NCBI GenBank assembly: GCA_019096065.1
Contig: JAGUCH010000003.1
Location: 9,672,001-9,736,000 of the forward strand
DNA from: Paracyclopina nana
Taxonomy: Eukaryota > Arthropoda > Copepoda > Cyclopoida > Cyclopettidae
Direction: 5' to 3'
Length of the DNA stretch: 64,000 bases
Below the pieces are notes generated by a model, which made no database searches, was not told the origin of the DNA, and was given only the letters and a program-made list of their open reading frames with translations. The position numbers were made by a program, and so were the translations under genes. Shown piece after piece: positions 58,640 to 64,000 of the stretch (within the stretch, counting starts at the first letter, position 1; every line of letters starts with the position of its first letter).

Positions 58640-58922
58640 TTGATACATTATTTTATATTTTCGAGTCAAATCATTCTTTAATGAGACTCGTTTGTATTAG
58701 CCCGGTTCCAACAATGAAAATCAGTACAGTATGGACACCTTACTTATACTTATAAGTATAGTATGGTGCCTGCTAGCTCGCGCGCTCAGCATGTTCCATA
58801 CTATACTGGTTAATCGTACTTATACTATACTTATTTTGTTGTTGGAACCGGGCTATTGTCTCGGTCCCTCAAACTGAAATTGAGCATTTTGGGATAAGCA
58901 CTTCTGAACGTCAGGATTTTCT
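58640..58922 (+). mobile_element. M1 MITE split by a Z element
   Basis: AATGAGACTCGTTTGT before the Z insertion, TCAAACTGAAATTGAG and ACGTCAGGATTTTC after it. Confidence 0.65.
58699..58854. mobile_element. Z-family MITE inserted in M1
   Basis: Ends AGCCCGGTTCCAACA and TGTTGGAACCGGGCT. TA flanks the GCCCGG core on both sides, and removal of the insert rejoins an M1 copy (GAGACTCGTTTGTATT before, ATTGTCTCGGTCCCTCAAAC after). Confidence 0.83.
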
Positions 58923-59153
58923 TATATATCGATGAGTTCTAAAGGCGACAATTCTCATGAGAAGCAAGGACTCTCGTTTATTTACAGGAAATGGGGTAAA
59001 GGAAAGCATTAGGCAGGTCAGTTTGAGAATGATGCTTCCATTTGACACTTTATAGGTATTGAGTTTGCAATGGGTGCCAAAGCATTTGGACTGACTTGGC
59101 TGTACGAAAAGTAGCGCATCGTTACCTTTTACGAGGCAGCCTTATTATGCACC

Positions 59154-59371
59154 GTTCATCTACTCACGCTGGGAAAATCTTGACGATAATAAATATTCCA
59201 CCTCTCGGAGTCAATTTCAGTTTCGGGCACTGAAAACCAAATTCACAATTCAAAAGACGAGGCTCAACTTATGTATTCTGATTTGAATACGTTCAATGCT
59301 TTATGCACGAAGAAAAAAACAAAAGTGTCGTCATGGGCTAAAGATAAGCTGATAATGTGACGTAGATGAAC
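59154..59371 (-). mobile_element. M1 MITE, end to end, inverted
   Basis: Perfect ends GTTCATCTAC and GTAGATGAAC; 218 bp. AATCTTGACG comes first, then the hairpin CAGTTTCGGGCACTG. Confidence 0.85.
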
Positions 59372-59924
59372 ACTTCATTAGTAGGTAAGAGCAGCTTTAC
59401 AAAAGCCTTGGCTCGAGAAGATCAGGTAGGCATGTACTTATACTTTTTTGAAGCAATTTCCGTGCTGCTGCGACAAAATGGAAACTTTTTGAACAACACA
59501 CAAATAATAATATGTCAAAAGAAAAGTAGCAGAAGCAAGAAATTAATTGTTCCTCAACCTTGATGCAGTCATTGAAGCTTTCTCCTTTCCATGTATGTAT
59601 CTGTGAAAGTTGGCCTCCTTCAATTGAGACTATTGGGGTCAAAAATGGAAAAAACAAGTCACCAAAGCCATTTTTCAATCACGAGCAACTGTTTACACAC
59701 TAAAGTTCCCTTTGGCTTTCTTCAACGGAAATCATTTGAGCTTCATTGGTTCTTCCAAGCAGGAATTGGAGAGTTTACAGCAGCTTTCCAATTTCATTGT
59801 GCAAGATTTGTTCACAGGACTCTATACACAGCTCATATTGAAATAATTAATTTTTATGCGACACTACGTATGTATTTGTATATCAAATGACGTTTATGCA
59901 GTAGTATTCGATGGCTTTCTTTCA

Positions 59925-59990
59925 CTTTTATTTCAGTTCGCCAAACTGAAAGTGAAATCAAAAATCACAACTTCACAAACGTCAAGATTT
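59925..59990 (+). mobile_element. M1 fragment, downstream
   Basis: CAGTTCGCCAAACTG and AAACGTCAAGATTTCC only. Confidence 0.45.
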
Positions 59991-60718
59991 CCCCAGATTT
60001 CTCCACTTGAATAAAAAGGAAGCACAAAACGAGTGGAATCAAATTGCTCAGAGAAGTGGCTCGTTTTTCGCGCGCGAGATGATTTTTGGCCTTATTATAA
60101 TCGTGGTAAAAAAGAAGGGCTTTGGTAAAAGGCAAAAAAGGCTGCTGCTTTTATAGCCGTAGTAACAACGGCCTTTTTCTCTGCCAATCGTGGTTTGAGC
60201 TTTCTCGGACGGCTGAGTACAGCAGCGATAAAAGCCGTCCGAAAATGCGCCAGCGTAGAGAAGAACAAGGCCAACTTCGAGCCTTCGTCCTCAGAGGCAA
60301 AGGTCGAGTGCAACAACTCGGTGCGTGCGGTGTGTGTAAATTGTTGTAATCAGTGCAATAATCATCATTAATCAGCATTTAGGAAGTGCACTAGCTATCA
60401 AATGAGCTTGTGATTGATTGTCCTCCAAATGAGACGCGCGCAGGTAAGAAACGCGAGCTTAATCTGGGCTAACTGGTATAATTGAAAACATCCATTAAAA
60501 CGTGGGAATCCAGGACAATGATCTGGGCCAAACTTTAGTGCTCCAATGTAGTATAATAGGGATTACAGAATTCAGTTCAGGCAACAAATTCACCGGAAAG
60601 TCTAGCTCCAATACATAAGTTTTCTAGCTGCTGCTTCTTGAAAACTTCCAGTTGGACATTGGCGCATTTTTATTAGTACACAACAAATGCGGAGTTCATC
60701 TGGAAAATCCTGGATAAA

Positions 60719-61102
60719 AGCTTGTTCTCATAAAACTCAGTAAGGCAGGCAGTAAGCAAAGCAAGGCACTTTGGAAGCTCATAACTCAGTAAGTATTGAG
60801 CCGATTGGAACCAAATTTGGAGGGATTCATAATAGCGTATTGAAGAATCTTCATGCCAATTTTCATCCGGATCGGAGGTGTCTAAGGGGGTGGCTGATTT
60901 TTCACCCTTGCTTAACTGATTTGTCTCACTTTCAGTAAGGCGGCCTTAGCGTCCTCCGATCCGGATGAAAATTGGCATGAAGATTCTTCAATATGTCCTT
61001 ATAAATTCCTCCAATTTTGGTTCCAATCGGACGAGTAGATGCTGAGAAATAAGCGCGCAAAGTGCCTTGCTTACCGTATAGAAATGTTTATGAGAACAAG
61101 CT
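60719..61102. mobile_element. 384-bp foldback element
   Basis: AGCTTGTTCTCATAAA at 60719-60734 is repeated inverted at 61087-61102. Inner inverted blocks (TGAAGAATCTTCATGCCAAT, CCGATCCGGATGAAAA) extend the arms. It appears to sit inside an M1-related sequence that starts GTTCATCTGG at 60694. Confidence 0.7.
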
Positions 61103-61123
61103 AAATATTCAGCTTTTGATTTT

Positions 61124-61545
61124 GATTTCGTGATGTATTTTTTAATTAAGCAGCGTGGGTTTTTTGGCGCCATTCTGCATTTGAATCAAATTGCTAACTA
61201 ATGAGACATCACTTTTTCCGGCTCAGTTTCAGTTCACCGCACTAGGCCGTTCTCATATTGCCGGAAAAAGCTAAGCTAGGTAAAATTAGCTAAGCTAATT
61301 AAGGTAAAAATTAAGCAACGAAAACCGGTTATTTCGCTCAACATTCACAAAAAGCAGCTACTTTGCTTGAAATGTTGAGCGTTTGCTTAGCTATTTTTAC
61401 CTTAGCTTTGCTTTTTCCGGCAATGTGCGGTGAACTGAAACTGAGCCGGAAAAAAGTGATATCTCATTAGTTAGCAATTTGATTCAAATGCAGAATGGCG
61501 CCAAAAAACCCACGCTGCTTAATTAAAAAATACATCACGAAATCA
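61124..61545. repeat. Young inverted repeat, 120-bp arms, with a Y element in the loop
   Basis: Arms 61124-61242 and 61425-61545 are identical apart from about two differences (a substitution and one T in a T-run). They hold M1-derived sequence up to the CAGTTTCAGTTCACCGCAC point. The loop is a Y-family element (left end AGGCCGTTCTCATATTGCCG at 61245) whose right end is cut at CCGGCAATGTGC. Confidence 0.8.
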
Positions 61546-61574
61546 ACGAGCAAACAGTTAACGGGACCAAACCT

Positions 61575-61712
61575 TCCATTTTCAGTTTGACGAACTGAAT
61601 TCAAAATGCAAAGCCACCAATCGAGTCTCATTAGTTAGCCATTTGAAACGGACACATTTCGCTCCCAAAAAAAATGTATCTTACGACAAAAAGGAAAGAT
61701 ACGTCAGCATTA
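61575..61712 (-). mobile_element. M1 MITE, partial, downstream
   Basis: CAGTTTGACGAACTG, CAATCGAGTCTCATTAG, AAAAAATGTATCTTACGACA. Confidence 0.6.
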
Positions 61713-62408
61713 CATAACATAATAATCAGCAGATGATCAGCCCTTATAATTTTTCGTGTGCTCTGGAGTCCTTGTCAAAAAGTGAGGTAGTTACTGCAGT
61801 AAACTGTACGGTATAACGTAGTGTAGATCGATAAGAGTGGTTCAAGTCCAACGTGTCAGGAGTCCAAAAGCTGCTGTCGATTTTTTGCCAACATTAACCT
61901 TGGAGTCAAGGAAAACGTAGAAATGATGACAGTTGCCAAAGGGATCCCCAGAATGGTCAGCAGCTTGCTTCTGTGGCCAATTTCAGCTGGAAGTAGTGCC
62001 ATATTGGCAGCACTGAGAAGAAGTAATGACAATTGCTAGTAGTCCTCCGCGGCCTTTACACAATATGAAATGGGCCAAAATTAGACAGCTTGAGCAAATG
62101 ATAAAAGTCAGCAATTTTTTTTTCGGATTCCTCCTATATAGTATTTTTTTGTGGGTGCACCACAAATAACACACAGAAAAATAATGGTGGTAGACTTGGC
62201 TTTTCCAATTTTGGCACCATATGTTTTGCAAGCAAACACACAAAAAGTGTAACCTTCCTTGGCGCATGATGATTGGGAAATTGCTTTCTGAATTGTATTT
62301 TTCAATTGTTGGAAGCCGCAAAGCTTTTCTCTGAATATTTCGTGTGAGTTTTGCAGCTTTGTGCACATCAAGACTTTCTGCTTTTCTGCAGCAGGCCACC
62401 ATGTGTGT

Positions 62409-62760
62409 GTTCATCTGCGCAAACTCTCGATATTTTTCCATTTAGGCCCTGTTCACCTGCATTATTATCAGCAAAATAACGTGTGATATTATGATTAAAT
62501 TTGCAAATATCTGGTATTTGTAAAATCATTTTTCAGATTTTGACTTCGGAATCGGTCTATTGGTACCAAAAGCCATCCTACACCAATATAAAAATTCTCA
62601 GTTTCTCAGTATTTCTCTTCAATATTTTGCCAAAATAACGGCCATAATAAGCAGGTGAACAGGCCCTTAGTTTCATCAGTTTCCGGAACTGAAAGTGCAA
62701 TCAAAAGAAAACTACTGCTTATTCGTCTCATCACTTCAATATTTAATTTCAAAGTAAAGC
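62409..62760 (-). mobile_element. M1 MITE split by an H element
   Basis: Starts GTTCATCTGC at 62409, is interrupted by the H element 62445-62666, and resumes with CAGTTTCCGGAACTG and an ATTCGTCTCAT block. Confidence 0.65.
62445..62666. mobile_element. H-family MITE with TTA duplication, inserted in M1
   Basis: Ends GGCCCTGTTCACCTGC and GCAGGTGAACAGGCCC, flanked by TTA at 62442-62444 and 62667-62669. It is exactly as long as the copy at 57222 and splits an M1 copy whose halves lie on either side. Confidence 0.85.
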
Positions 62761-64000
62761 TACACCCAAAACGATTCAAAATACTACATAATGCACAAAT
62801 GCTAATATAGTATGGTTTTCGCAATGTTCGGGCTAGAAAGGTTTGCTCGGGGTTTGTCAATTTAAAACCCTAACGTCCTTTGTTTGCGCTCCCGCTCTAG
62901 ATACAAATAAATATTTACCATAAATAGTACTCAATTGCCAGAATGCTTCTGTATGGGATTGTCTTTGGTTTGGGGCTGTCGCAAGCAGTCAAGTGTACTA
63001 GTACACTAGCAGCGTACTGTATCTGAGTACAAGAAAAGCAAAAACTATTACACATCAAGATCTATCTCTTTTGCAGCAGCTAAGCTTAGAAAAAGCGCCA
63101 TTCCCTATAAATAACGTTAGCTGCGGTTCAAAAGCAGGAAATTGACCCGTTTTCTCAGCTGGTTCAGCTGTCACAGTGAAAAGTCCTTTTGCATCACTTG
63201 GGCTGCTGCTTGGTAACATATATAGATAAAACTAGTACATGGTTTAGCCTGTCTCTGGCACAAGATTGAGCTATTCCAGGAATTTACACTGCATTTTGCA
63301 AGATATGCTCTGCTTTCTACATTCACAGCAGCCATTTGAGTGCTACAAAAGTTTTTATTTATATACCAAGCTGTACAAAGAGAATTTATATGCAATAATT
63401 CGACTTATTCACATATGTTATTACTGAGATGAGAAAACCTTGAAATTGATGTAAATCGTGCAAAATTATCCTCGAATTATCCACCCAAAAGGGCATGTGA
63501 CCTTGTTGTCAGCATTGGAATAAGCCTGGTAATTAATGAGAACAAATTGCTGTATAACCTTTATACCAGTTTGAATGTATACGGCTAAAGTTTCTGGAAG
63601 CAATGTTGTACGGAGATAAAGCGAGGCTTCTGAGCTTTTTTCCTGGTGGTGAGATTCCCTTCACAACTTTTTTCCCAGTCTGAAGAAATTCTCATGTCAC
63701 ACTTGAATACCTCAGCAGTAACTTGGCCTTGAATTGGAAAGCAGCAAAAGCTACATGGTATAACTATATCCCCACCAGCCAGTTTTATGGTTGCTGCTTC
63801 TTCTTCAAATTGAATGAAAGCACACTGGGGACCCTGGCCATAAAAACCCCCTGTATTTATCAACATTTATTATTGTTATGGCATGCATGCACCTGGTGTG
63901 ATATTTCTCCATCGGCCACAATACAGCATAAACATTGGGTATGTATTTCAAAATAAATGGCTGATTTGTAGTATTTTCAAAGTGGCAAAATTACATTTTT

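Larger units (their letters stand above)
54079..64000. other. Downstream non-coding region
   Basis: No exon could be supported. The region is dense in short inverted-repeat elements: M1 copies, two H elements, one Z element, a 384-bp foldback, and a young 120-bp-arm inverted repeat. The end of the window (62.8-64.0 kb) shows nothing that I can name. Confidence 0.6.

Noticed and set aside
61983-62441. 152-codon minus-strand frame
   Set aside because: Its 5' part overlaps the start of the M1 copy at 62409. Composition looks random and no splice or domain signals support it.

Overview
This is a eukaryotic, AT-rich and intron-rich window. One gene can be reconstructed with confidence. It lies on the + strand, has 17 coding exons from 13757 to 53969 (about 40 kb), and all introns are GT-AG with compatible phases. 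The joined exons give an uninterrupted 928-residue protein: signal peptide, five immunoglobulin domains, one fibronectin-III-like domain, one transmembrane helix, and a 227-residue low-complexity cytoplasmic tail ending in ESSV, a class I PDZ-ligand-like terminus. The layout and several sequence blocks (the ELPCD, VLWFK, DVRGKP and [10 protein letters not shown] stretches of Ig1, CQASNTN in Ig2, and [11 protein letters not shown] in the FN3 domain) match the Sidestep (Side) family of arthropod adhesion proteins. The source is therefore most likely an arthropod or close relative; I cannot name the species or the Side paralogue.

Layout. 1-13.5 kb: upstream non-coding DNA with a 148-bp hairpin element and a tRNA-like sequence. 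13.5-13.9 kb: exon 1 (signal peptide). 13.9-32.8 kb: an 18.9-kb first intron holding a 2.84-kb AT-rich TIR transposon with an internal 160-bp minisatellite, and a second TIR element. 32.8-37.5 kb: exons 2-10 (Ig1-Ig4), closely spaced. 37.5-45.3 kb: exons 11-13 (Ig5, FN3), separated by introns that carry a multi-level nest of MITEs. 45.8-50.36 kb: a complete 4.55-kb foldback-type transposon with an 8-bp target-site duplication, inside intron 13. 51.4-54.08 kb: exons 14-17 (transmembrane helix, tail, stop, AATAAA). 54.1-64 kb: downstream non-coding DNA, again full of MITEs and young inverted repeats. No second gene could be supported.

The most striking aspect is the repeat content. One short inverted-repeat family (called M1 here; ends GTTCATCTAC / GTAGATGAAC, about 200-230 bp, a central CAGTTT-loop-AAACTG palindrome) is present in at least 30 recognisable copies in both orientations, in most of the longer introns and in both flanks, and never in a coding exon. 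Three other short TIR families (H: GGCCCTGTTCACCTGC with TTA duplications; Y: ends GGCCGTTCTCATATTG; Z: GCCCGGTTCCAACA with TA duplications) insert into M1 and into one another.
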